Shown here in pieces: positions 20,964-30,477 of a stretch of DNA of 64,000 nt. The DNA is taken from contig JAHJZX010000055.1 of the NCBI GenBank assembly GCA_018826295.1, positions 1 through 64,000 on the forward strand. The letters are read 5' to 3'. Each line of letters begins with the position of its first letter. Positions within the stretch are counted from its first letter, which is position 1. The notes beneath the pieces were generated by a model, which was given only the letters and a program-made list of their open reading frames with translations, was not told the origin of the DNA and did no database searches. The stretch comes from Gammaproteobacteria bacterium. Lineage in GTDB: Bacteria; Pseudomonadota; Gammaproteobacteria; Enterobacterales; Alteromonadaceae. Made by a program: the position numbers and the translations under genes.

Positions 20964-22253
20964 TCACCAACCTAACATTAGTACAGGAAAATCGTGCCTG
21001 GCTACGCGCCGCTGTTTTTTCTCTATATGATTTAGCAACTGCAGCAACACCGCATCCTGATTATTTTTATAAGCCTGCCACGACTCTTGATAGCTGATAT
21101 CCGGATATAACGCATCAGTTGGCTGCAGCACAAACTGATAGTAGCGCTTGGATACACTAAACTTACGGCCGGAATTTGGCAGGCTCAGGCGACGGGTTTC
21201 CATATAATGGTTCGGGTCCGCACCGCTGGGCTGGCCGACCAGAGTTGCATTTAACAGCTGTTTAAACTGAGATGCATTCGCCATAGCTGCAGATTGGGTC
21301 GCGCCATCTATCATCACATAGATACCATTTAACCAGTCAAATTGATCCAACTCTGACAAACAGGACGATAACGCCAGGCCGCTGTAAAAATTGCCGCCCA
21401 TATTGCCGCGCAGGTCAATCACTAAATGCGCGAGCTGGCTTTGTTTAATCGATTGCTGCAGTGCCAGACAATGTTGCTGCACAGCTGCAGGTTCAGGGTA
21501 ATAGTTAAAATCCAGATAAACCGTGTCGTAGGCGGTTAGCATTGAGAATTGCAGGCCTGCAATACCTGTGCTGGTTAGGCTGAGTTGCGGCGTTGTCATG
21601 GAGTAGGCGCTGCTAAGGCTGCCAAACTGCTGCATTGTTACTGTGTCCAGCGTCACGCTGCTGCTGCCACTGTCGCTGCTAAAACTAAATTCAGCTCTGT
21701 CTAATTGCCGGCTTACCCCAGTACCGTATAAAAACTTATTGATGGTAATTTGAAACGCAAACGCGACGTTAAAACTGTATTGGTTTTCGACATAGTTTAC
21801 ATAGGGCTTTAGTTGCTGCTGCAACTGAGCCAGCGGTATGCCATTGATGGCAATCAGCTTAGCGCCAAGCAGGTGTTGATAAGCCGCAATAGTGTCAATA
21901 ACCCGCAGTTCACCGGCAAAGAATTTAAAGCGCAGCGGATAATGCCGATGCGGACCTGACATCAGGTTATAAGCGGTGTGAGCATCACCTATACTGCGGC
22001 TTATCCGCATCAGCTCGGTTTCAATCTGAGCTTCATTTAAGGCCGCCAATTGCGACCATAAGGTGTCAATCTGCTGATCAAATTCCGCCTCACTGATGTG
22101 ATGAAAAGCTGCGATATGGTGCGTTTTAATTTGTGCCTGAAAACTTAAAATATCCTCGCGCCAGGCGTTTTGCTGCTGCACAGACAAGGCCGGGCTGGCC
22201 GCGCTAAACAGTGCCATGGCCGCCATTACCGCCGGCAGGATAAAGTACGTCAT
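20964..22253 (-). CDS. Secreted S41-like (tail-specific protease fold) peptidase
   Basis: 429-aa protein with an N-terminal signal segment (MTYFILPAVMAAMALFSAASPALS). After a helical region comes a PDZ-like part (LIAINGIPLAQLQQQL) and then the S41 catalytic core: VIDLRGNMGGNFYSG, MIDGATQSAAMANASQF with the probable nucleophile Ser in QSAAM, and VGQPSGADPNHYMETRRLSLPNSG, a block typical of this S41 subgroup. Substrate unknown; action expected in the periplasm. The open frame also has a GTG at 22262 that overlaps the stop of the upstream regulator as GTGA. Either way the two genes are cotranscribed. Confidence 0.8.
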   Translation of the reverse strand: MTYFILPAVMAAMALFSAASPALSVQQQNAWREDILSFQAQIKTHHIAAFHHISEAEFDQQIDTLWSQLAALNEAQIETELMRISRSIGDAHTAYNLMSGPHRHYPLRFKFFAGELRVIDTIAAYQHLLGAKLIAINGIPLAQLQQQLKPYVNYVENQYSFNVAFAFQITINKFLYGTGVSRQLDRAEFSFSSDSGSSSVTLDTVTMQQFGSLSSAYSMTTPQLSLTSTGIAGLQFSMLTAYDTVYLDFNYYPEPAAVQQHCLALQQSIKQSQLAHLVIDLRGNMGGNFYSGLALSSCLSELDQFDWLNGIYVMIDGATQSAAMANASQFKQLLNATLVGQPSGADPNHYMETRRLSLPNSGRKFSVSKRYYQFVLQPTDALYPDISYQESWQAYKNNQDAVLLQLLNHIEKKQRRVARHDFPVLMLGW

Positions 22254-22258
22254 AACAC

Positions 22259-23203
22259 TCACTTAGCTTGCTGATAAAACGACGGTGAAATACCGAACTG
22301 GCTGTAAAACGCCCGGCGAAAGCTGTCGTAGCTGCTAAAACCGACTTTGCCGGCCACTTTCTCCAGGTTGAGGTTTTCCTGACACAACAGATCGCGGGCA
22401 TGATTGAGCCGCAATTGGTTCAGGTATTGTTTTGGCGTAGTGTGTAAATGCAGTTTAAATAGCCGGCTAAGTTGCCGGCTGCTAAGCGCGGCATAGTCGG
22501 CCATATCGGTTACCGTAACCGGCCTGGCAAGGTTTTGCACCAGCCATTCCAGCAATGGTGCCAGGCGCAGGCTTTCGCCCGATTGCGCCTGCAACGCATC
22601 AGAATATTGCGCCTGGCCGCCGCGGCGCTGCAGGTACACCACCAGCTCTTTTGCCACCCTGGCGGCTACGGTAGCGCCATGGTCCTGACGAATAATTTCC
22701 AGCGCCAGATCAACACCAGACAACACCCCGGCCGATGACCATACCGGCCCGCTTTGGATAAACAGCGGTGCTTCTTCAACCCGGCAATGTGCGGCTTGCT
22801 GCTGCAACTGCTGGCAATGCCGCCAATGTGTGGTTAAGGTTAACGCCACATCCGGGTAAAGCCGGGCAACAATAAAAGCGCCGGTACAAATGCTTAACAC
22901 CTGTTTGGCGTTATCGGCAAGTGTGCGCAACTGCTGGCGCTGCAGCTCTGTCAGCGTTAAGGTTCGCATGCCAGTGCCGCCGCAAATAATCAGGTAATCG
23001 ACCTCTGGCGCATCGGCAAGTGCATAGTCTGCCATTACCACCTGACCGTAAGCGCTATTAACAGCACCGGCTTGCAAAGCCATTATTTTGCTCTGATACG
23101 CCTGGCTAACAAAGCTGTTAGTCTCCATAAACGCATCCAGCGGGCCAAACAGGTCCAGCGCCTGAAAACCGTCAGCAATAAAAAACAGCAGTTTTGTTGT
23201 CAT
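22259..23203 (-). CDS. GlxA-family AraC-type transcriptional regulator
   Basis: 314 aa. The N-terminal half is a DJ-1/PfpI-like domain (LFFIADGFQALDLFGPLDAF; ICTGAFIVARLYPDVALTLTTHW with Cys in the nucleophile-elbow position; SGPVWSSAGVLSGVDLAL). The C-terminal about 100 residues are an AraC DNA-binding domain with two helix-turn-helix motifs (ALSSRQLSRLFKLHL and VAGKVGFSSYDSFRRAF). The effector is unknown. ATG at 23203 is chosen because GGAGG stands 8 nt before it, although the frame is open to 23242. It overlaps or abuts the S41-like gene, which it may control. Confidence 0.9.
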   Translation of the reverse strand: MTTKLLFFIADGFQALDLFGPLDAFMETNSFVSQAYQSKIMALQAGAVNSAYGQVVMADYALADAPEVDYLIICGGTGMRTLTLTELQRQQLRTLADNAKQVLSICTGAFIVARLYPDVALTLTTHWRHCQQLQQQAAHCRVEEAPLFIQSGPVWSSAGVLSGVDLALEIIRQDHGATVAARVAKELVVYLQRRGGQAQYSDALQAQSGESLRLAPLLEWLVQNLARPVTVTDMADYAALSSRQLSRLFKLHLHTTPKQYLNQLRLNHARDLLCQENLNLEKVAGKVGFSSYDSFRRAFYSQFGISPSFYQQAK

Positions 23204-23299
23204 TGTCGATATCCTCCGCAGGACATCATAACGCAGCAACAATGTCTTTTATTACTTAATCACGACAAAAACAGACGTCACTAACGACCGGCATCCAGA

Positions 23300-24229
23300 C
23301 TAAAAGTGCGCATTAATATAATCTATACAGGCGCGGAAACTGGCGGCCAGATCACCACCGACATTCAGGCCGTAGCGGTCGATTTTTTCTCCCAGCTCCT
23401 GACGGATTTCTTTTTTTGACCGGCCATTGAAATTTACCCGCGAGTCTTGATTATTACCCAGCTTTATATGGTCATAATGGATGTGCCAGACACTGCCGCT
23501 ACCCGCATCAAACTTTTCCCGTTGCGTTACTTTGGCCTGTATCAGTTTACACTGCAGTGCCTTGGCCCCCATGACATCGGCTTCATGCTCCAGGCCAGGA
23601 TCATCATTAATGGCTTCACCTTTTAGCTGGGTGGTGGCTTTTACCCTGCCCTGCTTTTGCTGCGCGACATGCCAGGCTTCGTGTGGCAGATGTTTTTCCT
23701 GCCCCGGCGCGATGTGAATATCAGTGCCCTGGGCATAGGCATGTGCCTGCATAGCGGCCGGTTTGGCCGAGTTGTAATGCACTTTGACATCGTCCATCGC
23801 ATGGCCGGACAAACGTTCAATACCGCTTTTTAGCTGATCCGGCATACCGGTGTTGTTACGGCTTTCTGCCTGGCGCTGGCTGACTACAGCGGCAAACTTG
23901 CCCTGCAACGGCTCTTCATCCTCTAATGCTGCTTGCTGCGCAACATCAAACTTGCCCTGCATGGGCTCTTCTTCCTCCAGCGCCGCTTGCTGTGCAACAG
24001 CAAACTTGCCTTGCATCGGTTCTTCTTCGTCCAGGCTGATTTGCTGGCTAACCGTGCTGTCCAGCTGTTTGCGTTGTAATTGCTGCAACGCACTGTGCTG
24101 AACAGACATTAACTGCGCGGCCTGCTGCTGTAATAACGGGCTTTGTCGTAACGCCGCGCTGGCTATTCCAGACGCTGCCGCATGGCGCGGACTTAAAGCA
24201 GGTTGGGTACGGCCTTTAGCAAATTTCAT
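23300..24229 (-). CDS. eCIS-associated DUF4157 protein, candidate cargo
   Basis: 309 aa. Residues about 125-225 are a DUF4157 domain: SGHAMDDVKVHYNSAKPAA, AYAQGTDIHIAPGQE, the metalloprotease-like HEAWH at 183-187 and LEHEADVMG at 213-221. This domain is strongly associated with extracellular contractile injection systems and is often found on effectors or loading factors. Before it, residues 67-112 hold nearly three copies of an 18-aa acidic repeat (EEEEPMQGKFDVAQQAAL). After it, about 75 residues (VWHIHYDHIKLGNNQD ... ACIDYINAHF) form a separate domain I do not recognise, a possible toxin or anchor. No signal peptide. It is the last gene of the eCIS operon, 80 bp after the preceding gene and with its own AAAGGA site. 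Confidence 0.85.
   Translation of the reverse strand: MKFAKGRTQPALSPRHAAASGIASAALRQSPLLQQQAAQLMSVQHSALQQLQRKQLDSTVSQQISLDEEEPMQGKFAVAQQAALEEEEPMQGKFDVAQQAALEDEEPLQGKFAAVVSQRQAESRNNTGMPDQLKSGIERLSGHAMDDVKVHYNSAKPAAMQAHAYAQGTDIHIAPGQEKHLPHEAWHVAQQKQGRVKATTQLKGEAINDDPGLEHEADVMGAKALQCKLIQAKVTQREKFDAGSGSVWHIHYDHIKLGNNQDSRVNFNGRSKKEIRQELGEKIDRYGLNVGGDLAASFRACIDYINAHF
23894..24055 (-). repeat. 54-bp tandem repeats inside the DUF4157 gene
   Basis: Starts at 23894, 23948 and 24002 share the string AAACTTGCC and adjoining sequence with a strict 54-bp period, encoding the 18-aa acidic EEPMQGKF repeats. In-frame unit gain or loss would change linker length without breaking the gene. Confidence 0.75.
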
Positions 24230-24309
24230 CTTTGGTATCCTTTTGCTGTGCCAAAACTGCGGCGAAAGTTGTTCAAAAATTGTATAGAGTGTAGACGCTG
24301 CTGCAGCGG

Positions 24310-26331
24310 CTAGGGGTAATGTTCACGTTTTAACTGCCGGCGACGGTACAGCATAAAACCCAGCACTACCGCAGCCAGTACCGCGACTAAAATTAACGAC
24401 TGAAACTGATGCCAGTACGGATCGCAGGATAAAATCAGCAATAAACCTACAGCGAAAACCAGTGGCACACCGTACAACAGCGCCGGATGCTCCAGCCAGC
24501 GTTGCAACGGGTAATAAAACAATGTGGCCAACAGATACAACAACAGTACCGACAGCAATAACAACGCCAGCACTAAACGCCAGAACCAGCGTTTTGGGCA
24601 AACTTGATCACAGAGCTGTTGCAGCGCTTGCTGATAAGCATAATTGTCAGGAACACTAAACGCCTGTTGCACAACGTTATACTGCGCCTGGCTTAGCGGC
24701 AAAGTCCAAAATGCCGCACCGCTGAAGTTCCAGTTGGCGTAGGTCAAATCATTGCTAAAATCCGCCTCAGATAGCTGGCCACTTTGCTGCAGCTGCGTCA
24801 TTTCAAACAGCGGCAGGATCTTCTCCAGCAACATCGTTGCTTCTTCAGCACTGGCCATCGTATCGATAGCGGTTTTTAAAAACTTCATCTCGCGGCGAAA
24901 TGGGTAAGGTTCGTGCGCCGCACCTGAAGGCTGGCTTAGTGCTGCCTCGACACTGTGATCAAACCGCACCAACAGCAAGTTAACCAGCGGCGCCAGCTCG
25001 GCCAGTTTTTCCGGTGCATAAAGCGTATCGGCCATATTCGCCGCTGCGGCAGTTTCAGCCAGGGATGGCATTAACTGCGGTAACGCCGCCGTAAGCACCG
25101 CGCGGGCCGGTACTTTTAAATTTATGAAATAGGTGTCCGAATTTGCTGCCTGTGCCGGCAATTTTAAATCGGCACGTAAGTCGCGCAAAAAGGTGGCAAA
25201 ATTTAGCTGTTCAGCCGCCGTCAGCGCAGTTAAATCCAGGTTAAAGGTAATTCCGTCAGCCAGAGTGCGGCGGGAGCTTAAACCAAAGCTCAGCCAGGGT
25301 TGCAGATTATTCAGCGCAAAGCCGGCCATCGGTGTCGTAACTTCAGCCACCAGTTGCTGACGTAAGCGCTGTAAATCGGCGGCCTGGTAGCTGATGTGAT
25401 CAAAGGCTGTAACGACGATGTCCAGATAAGTATTGTGCGCCTGTGCGGTATTAATAAAGTCGTTAAACTGACGGTTGTTGCGCCAGTTTGGCGGGCTTTG
25501 CAGCTGGTTGTGTTCCCCCAGCGTAAACGAATATAAGCCAATACGGTTAAAGGTATTAAACGCAATCTCGCTGACATCACTTTGCCAGTACGGCACAAAA
25601 CCATAACTGAAATTGGTAAAGCGCTCCTGTTTGATGATTTCTGCCGCACAGCCACAATCCGCTGTGGCCTGCCAGCGCAAAGGCAGCGGCGCCTGCTCTG
25701 GCCAGTGTCCGGCTTTAAAGGCGTTGCTATAAACCAATTGCCGCAACCGGCTTTGTTCGGCGCTCGCCAATGGCTTATCGGTATTGGCATCAACAGCAGC
25801 AAAACCAATATTATCCAGCGCCACCTGCATTAGCGGCTCGCTGTTAAAGATCTGATCCTGCAATAGCGCCAGCGGTTTAAGCTCTGCCTCGGGCAGGCTG
25901 GCAATTTCAGGCCGTTGTTGCCACTGCAGCAACCCTTCGCTACTGAGGGTATAAACCGTGCTTGTCCGGGCGGCGTTGTCCGTATCACTTTCGTTAGCCT
26001 CAGCAGGCTGACTGCTGCTGGTTATTAACTGCGCCAGATAGTCGTCGGTGTGGCGCGTTATCGGCCGCAACAAGGGTTGTAATGCATTGACCAGCTGATA
26101 ACGTTCGGTAAACAGCTGCCCCTCCAATGCGGCCACCGCATCAATAAGCGCCTGTCGCTGTGCCATGTCAGCTAAATTTTGCTCTGTCAGTTGGTAATAA
26201 CCAATAACCGCTACCGGGCCCGGTTCATTGGCGCTGGTTGATGCAGACGCTGCAAGCGCGGCCGTTGCGAGCAAAGCCGCACTGAGCATAACAGCGAGCC
26301 TGACGATAAACTGACTTAGCCGGCGCTTCAT
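24310..26331 (-). CDS. eCIS-linked membrane protein with degenerate GH18-like domain
   Basis: 673 aa. Signal peptide or first helix at 10-30 (LAVMLSAALLATAALAAS); three hydrophobic helices at the C terminus (about 570-665) with a basic tail. Between them, from about residue 225 (FSYGFVPYWQSD ... FNRIGLYSFTLGE) to about 410, the layout resembles a glycosyl hydrolase family 18 barrel. The strand that carries DxxDxDxE in chitinases reads D359-G-I-T-F-N-L-D366, so the catalytic acids are missing and the domain is probably a binding module. The start codon overlaps the stop of the AAA+ gene (ATGA), tying it to the eCIS operon. It could anchor or release the particle at the envelope. The GH18 relationship is my inference. 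Confidence 0.6.
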   Translation of the reverse strand: MKRRLSQFIVRLAVMLSAALLATAALAASASTSANEPGPVAVIGYYQLTEQNLADMAQRQALIDAVAALEGQLFTERYQLVNALQPLLRPITRHTDDYLAQLITSSSQPAEANESDTDNAARTSTVYTLSSEGLLQWQQRPEIASLPEAELKPLALLQDQIFNSEPLMQVALDNIGFAAVDANTDKPLASAEQSRLRQLVYSNAFKAGHWPEQAPLPLRWQATADCGCAAEIIKQERFTNFSYGFVPYWQSDVSEIAFNTFNRIGLYSFTLGEHNQLQSPPNWRNNRQFNDFINTAQAHNTYLDIVVTAFDHISYQAADLQRLRQQLVAEVTTPMAGFALNNLQPWLSFGLSSRRTLADGITFNLDLTALTAAEQLNFATFLRDLRADLKLPAQAANSDTYFINLKVPARAVLTAALPQLMPSLAETAAAANMADTLYAPEKLAELAPLVNLLLVRFDHSVEAALSQPSGAAHEPYPFRREMKFLKTAIDTMASAEEATMLLEKILPLFEMTQLQQSGQLSEADFSNDLTYANWNFSGAAFWTLPLSQAQYNVVQQAFSVPDNYAYQQALQQLCDQVCPKRWFWRLVLALLLLSVLLLYLLATLFYYPLQRWLEHPALLYGVPLVFAVGLLLILSCDPYWHQFQSLILVAVLAAVVLGFMLYRRRQLKREHYP

Positions 26332-27698
26332 ACCATCATGCCCTCTTTGCGCCGCTCGCGGCTGATCCCCTGCAACAAGTCAGCCTGATGCAGCGCGATA
26401 TCGCCACGCAATAACGCCGCGATAGCGGCATAGCGCACCACATTGGTCATGGCACCGCCGGATAACTCGAACTCATGCGCCAGATAGTCTAAATCCACAT
26501 CTGTCGCTAACTGCACAGCTTTACCGAGGATGTGCTGCCACAAGCGCAGCCGCTCTGACACCTCGGGTAACGGAAAATACACCATGGTCTGAAAACGGCG
26601 GGCAAAGGCTTCGTCGATATTGGCTTTAAGGTTAGTCGCCAGTAGCACCACGCCGGGGAAATCTTCTATCCGTTGCAGCAAATAGGACACTTCCTGATTA
26701 GCATATCTGTCGTTACTGCTGCTGGTTTGGCTGCGCTTACCAAACAGTGCGTCGGCCTCATCGAAAAACAAAATCCAGTGCCGGGCCTGAGCCTGATCAA
26801 ACACCGCCGCCAGGTTTTTTTCCGTTTCACCAATGTATTTGGATACTACTGCAGATAAATCAATGCGGTAGACATCAGCACCGGTTTGCTGGCCAATTAA
26901 GGTTGCCGTTAAGGTTTTACCGGTGCCTGGCGGGCCATAAAACAAGGCGCGGTAACCGGGTTTAATACTGCGGCCTAACTGCCACTGTTGCATCAGGGTT
27001 TGCTGATGCCGGATCCAGCCGGTGATATGGGCAATATCGGCCATCACCGCCTCTGGCAAGACTAAATCCTGCCAGTTTAGCGGGGTGGTTAATAATTTGG
27101 CCGGAAAATAACTGTTGTAGTCCGGTTTTTGCCGGGTACCGGTTAAAAATAACTGCAGGTACTCGGCGCTAAGGCTTAAGCGGGCACTTAAAAAGGGTTC
27201 ATCGCCACTGTCATGCTGCAGCTGAATAACATTGTCGCGCCGCAGCTGCTGCTCAGGTTGCAACAGCTGTATTAGCTGCAGTCGCGCGGCCAGATCATTG
27301 CCCGCCAGTAAAAACGCCGCGGTTTCGGCACTGGGTAAAAAGCCACTGTGTTGTTTGCTGCTGCAGCCGCCAAACTCGGTGAAGCTGCGCCCCAGATTAT
27401 CATTGCGCACAAAGAAGCTATCCAACAAGTGTGGCTGTAAATGCGGAGCCAGCGCCAGCAGCACGATAAGCCGCTCTGACAGGCTAAGTTGCTGCCTGAG
27501 TATAAAAGCGGCGTAGCTGCCCTGTGCAGCAGACAGCCCCGGCGGCGTAGCTTGCTGCAGCAAGTTAAGCGGCTGTTGCTGAAAATAACTGTGTAGCCTG
27601 AGTTCAATGCAATGCGCAAGCCAGTTCAGCTCCTGCTGCAGGCAGGCAGCATTGCCATCAACGGCTACCGGGCTTAACTTAACCGCGCCAGTGGACAT
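26328..27698 (-). CDS. eCIS AAA+ ATPase (Afp15/Pvc15-like)
   Basis: 456 aa. The C-terminal half is an AAA+ module: Walker A YGPPGTGKT (254-262), Walker B ILFFDEAD (309-316), sensor 1 LLATN (352-356), arginine-finger region FARRF (365-369). The first 200 residues are a family-specific helical region. In characterised eCIS this ATPase is needed for assembly or for loading of cargo. It overlaps the tape-measure gene by 20 bp and the following membrane-protein gene by 4 bp. GGGAG stands before the ATG. Confidence 0.9.
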   Translation of the reverse strand: MSTGAVKLSPVAVDGNAACLQQELNWLAHCIELRLHSYFQQQPLNLLQQATPPGLSAAQGSYAAFILRQQLSLSERLIVLLALAPHLQPHLLDSFFVRNDNLGRSFTEFGGCSSKQHSGFLPSAETAAFLLAGNDLAARLQLIQLLQPEQQLRRDNVIQLQHDSGDEPFLSARLSLSAEYLQLFLTGTRQKPDYNSYFPAKLLTTPLNWQDLVLPEAVMADIAHITGWIRHQQTLMQQWQLGRSIKPGYRALFYGPPGTGKTLTATLIGQQTGADVYRIDLSAVVSKYIGETEKNLAAVFDQAQARHWILFFDEADALFGKRSQTSSSNDRYANQEVSYLLQRIEDFPGVVLLATNLKANIDEAFARRFQTMVYFPLPEVSERLRLWQHILGKAVQLATDVDLDYLAHEFELSGGAMTNVVRYAAIAALLRGDIALHQADLLQGISRERRKEGMMV

Positions 27699-30477
27699 AA
27701 AGTTCTCCCTGCATCCATGGATAACAAATCAGTGAAAATGACCAGGGCAAGCCATCAAGCAACATATCGTAAGGGCCGCTATCGAGCTGTAATTGCCAGC
27801 CACTGCCATTGCCCAGCCGGCTAAGCGCGCCGCTGCGCTGTAAAAAGCACTGGCGCAAGGTATCCACCGAGCTGTTGGCCAGCTTGGGCCACTGCGCCAG
27901 TATGCCGGCCAGCAAGCTGTCGGCCAGCTCCCGCTGTGTGCTGCTCAGACGAATATCGATTTGCTCCGGGCAAGGCGGTTGCAAACCGCACAGCAACATG
28001 GCCAGGCGCCATTGCTGCCAGTAATCTGCCGTCAGTTGCTCTGTCGTTTCACCCTGTGCCATATACTGCAGCAGCGCACATGCCTGCCAGCCATACTGGC
28101 GCTGGCTAAAACGCCGTGCGTCAAACCAGCCAAGACGCTGCCATAACATCGGCAGATAAGGTGCCGCCAAAACCAGGCCGGCATTATTAACCAGTTGCAT
28201 TGCATCTGCTGACCTGGCCTCTGCCTCCTGTCCGGCTGTGTGCTGCGGTTGGCTGTACCGGCTTGAATTTGCCGGACCAACCGGCTGCGCCGGGTTAGCG
28301 GCTTGCACCCGGGTTTGCCTCTGTATCTGCTGCGGGCCATATTGCTGCCCGCTTTTTGGCTCGGCACGGCTGTGCTGCTTGCTGCCTGCTGCTTGCGCCC
28401 TTAATTGCGGCTGTGCAGGCAAGCTAAAGCTGACTAAACGCTGTAGCTGGTTTAGCACTAAATTACGCGCCCGGCCGGGTGTTACCTGCTGCAGCTTAGT
28501 TTGCAGCCGTTGGTAAAATGTCGCCTGGCTGGCCGGTGCCAGCGCGGCGGCCAACGCAGTTAATAAGGCGTGGCTGAGTAACCTCGCAGCACTGGCGGGC
28601 ATGGCCGCCGCTGATGACATTTGCGGCTGTGTCGGGTGCGGTTCACTCAGGTTTTGGGTTTGCCCGGCAGCATTCAGCGGCCTGTCAGCGGTGGTTATCG
28701 GCGCCATTGCCGGCGCCAACACCGGCAAAGATCGCGCTAACGAAGGCAGATACTGCGCTACGACCTGCTGACACAATTGCTGCGCCTGTTGTTGTACTGA
28801 CGCCGGTAGCGCCTGTACCAGCAGCTGCAGCAGTTGCTGCCACAGAGTGTCGCTGCCGGGCTTTGCGGCAGCGCGCGGCGTAGCTGGCGGCAGCGGCTGC
28901 ACCGGCGTGGTCCAGGGGGCGGTTACCGCCAGTTGCCATTGCAGTTGCTGGCACAGCCGGGCACTTTGACTGTCGGCAGTGTTAACAATATGGCCACTGT
29001 AAAATTGCAGCTGGCCGCTTAATTGCTGCAGCGTCTTGCGGCCGGCAACCGCACCTTGCTGGGCCTGTAGCCAGAGTTGTAACTGCACCAGCAATACATT
29101 TAACGTCAGCGGCTGGCGCTGCAGCGCAGATTGCAACAACGGCTGCCATCTGGCCTGTTGCTGTAATGGCTGCGGCAAGCTGATGGCGGCCAGCGCCCAG
29201 TGCAGCAAACGGATATAAGGTGTCATCGCTGCGACACTGGCCGGTTGCAACTGCTGAAACAGCCGCTGTAACAGCTCGGCCTGAGCATACTGCACCAATG
29301 ATGGCAGCAGGCTAAGCTGCTGGAGCTGCAGACGCAGCTGATCCAGCCACAGACTACTGTTTTGCTGCAGTAGCTGTTGCAACAGCGTATTAAACTGGCG
29401 TTTTTCTGCCAGTGTCAGCCGGTGCTGGCGCAATAAGTTCTGCCATTGCTGCCAGCGTCGCACCGGCTGCAGCAATGTCTTATTGGCTTGTACGTCAGAC
29501 ACGACACCGGGGTGGCGCTGCACCTGCGGCAATACCGCCGCGGCTAACGCCCGGCGCTGACTGGCATAAGCCGGTACCACAACCGCCGGGCCAGCCTGGT
29601 TATGCTGATACTGTGCCAGCAAAGGTTGCAGCAGTTCGCTTAGTTGCAGTAATAACGGACTGTGGCCGGCAAAATAGCGCTGACTGTCGGTTAAGGTTTG
29701 CAACATATGCTGCACTAATGCTGGCAACGATACATTGTCATGCGCGGCCATGCGGTGCAGTAAATAATGCAGATAACTTTGCCGGTTAAAGCGGCTGCCG
29801 CGCTCTACCAGTAAAAAGCTCAGACTTAGCTGCCATAAATGGCGTTGACGCTGGCGTAAAGCCGGTGCCGGTAACTGTTGCCGGGTCGCACCGGACAGCC
29901 TTGCCGGTGTTATCGCAAACAGCTGCGGCTGGGCCATCAGCTGCAATATAAAAGGCTGCTCGGCGGGTGCCAGTAATTGCACCAGCTCTGCTAACATGTC
30001 GCTGTTTAAGCCAAATGCCAGCACAGTACAAATATCACCGCTGGCAGCCAGCTGGCGTAATATGGCTACCAGTTCAGCGCTAAAGCGGCGGTACAACGGC
30101 CAGTGCAGTGTTAGTGCTGCTGAATCAGCACTTTTCAGTGCTGCGATTAAGGCATTACGCTGCGTCTGGCTTAGCTGCTGCTGGAGCCGGGTAGCGTTGC
30201 TGGTGGCATGGGGTAACAATAACCATAGCTGGGTACGCAATGCCTGACGAAAACTGTGCTGTAGCAGATAGCGGTCTTGTGGCAGGCACAGCGCCGGCAA
30301 TTGCAGACAAATTTCATCCAGTTTTACCTCGGCGGCAATATCAAATTCATCCAGTACCTGTTGCGCCACCGGCAGCAGCTCGTGCTGCCACAGATGCTCG
30401 GCGCTGGCATTAAACCACTGCGCTCTGTCCAGATTGTGACAGGCAAAATCCAGTTCAATTTCAGTCAGCCGGTGCAT
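27679..30477 (-). CDS. eCIS tape measure protein (Afp14-like, CIS_TMP)
   Basis: 932-aa protein. The N terminus (HRLTEIELDFACHNLDRAQW ... LLPVAQQVLDEFDI ... VKLDEICLQL) is the signature of contractile-injection-system tape measure proteins (CIS_TMP), which set tube length. The rest is Gln/Leu/Ala-rich and helical with low-complexity linkers about residues 590-720. The C-terminal part (ALLQYMAQGETTEQL ... AQWPKLANSSVDTLRQ ... QRSGALSR) is also typical. The frame opens at 30513, but ATG at 30477 has GGAGG 6 nt upstream. It overlaps both neighbours. Confidence 0.85.
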   Translation of the reverse strand: MHRLTEIELDFACHNLDRAQWFNASAEHLWQHELLPVAQQVLDEFDIAAEVKLDEICLQLPALCLPQDRYLLQHSFRQALRTQLWLLLPHATSNATRLQQQLSQTQRNALIAALKSADSAALTLHWPLYRRFSAELVAILRQLAASGDICTVLAFGLNSDMLAELVQLLAPAEQPFILQLMAQPQLFAITPARLSGATRQQLPAPALRQRQRHLWQLSLSFLLVERGSRFNRQSYLHYLLHRMAAHDNVSLPALVQHMLQTLTDSQRYFAGHSPLLLQLSELLQPLLAQYQHNQAGPAVVVPAYASQRRALAAAVLPQVQRHPGVVSDVQANKTLLQPVRRWQQWQNLLRQHRLTLAEKRQFNTLLQQLLQQNSSLWLDQLRLQLQQLSLLPSLVQYAQAELLQRLFQQLQPASVAAMTPYIRLLHWALAAISLPQPLQQQARWQPLLQSALQRQPLTLNVLLVQLQLWLQAQQGAVAGRKTLQQLSGQLQFYSGHIVNTADSQSARLCQQLQWQLAVTAPWTTPVQPLPPATPRAAAKPGSDTLWQQLLQLLVQALPASVQQQAQQLCQQVVAQYLPSLARSLPVLAPAMAPITTADRPLNAAGQTQNLSEPHPTQPQMSSAAAMPASAARLLSHALLTALAAALAPASQATFYQRLQTKLQQVTPGRARNLVLNQLQRLVSFSLPAQPQLRAQAAGSKQHSRAEPKSGQQYGPQQIQRQTRVQAANPAQPVGPANSSRYSQPQHTAGQEAEARSADAMQLVNNAGLVLAAPYLPMLWQRLGWFDARRFSQRQYGWQACALLQYMAQGETTEQLTADYWQQWRLAMLLCGLQPPCPEQIDIRLSSTQRELADSLLAGILAQWPKLANSSVDTLRQCFLQRSGALSRLGNGSGWQLQLDSGPYDMLLDGLPWSFSLICYPWMQGELYVHWRG

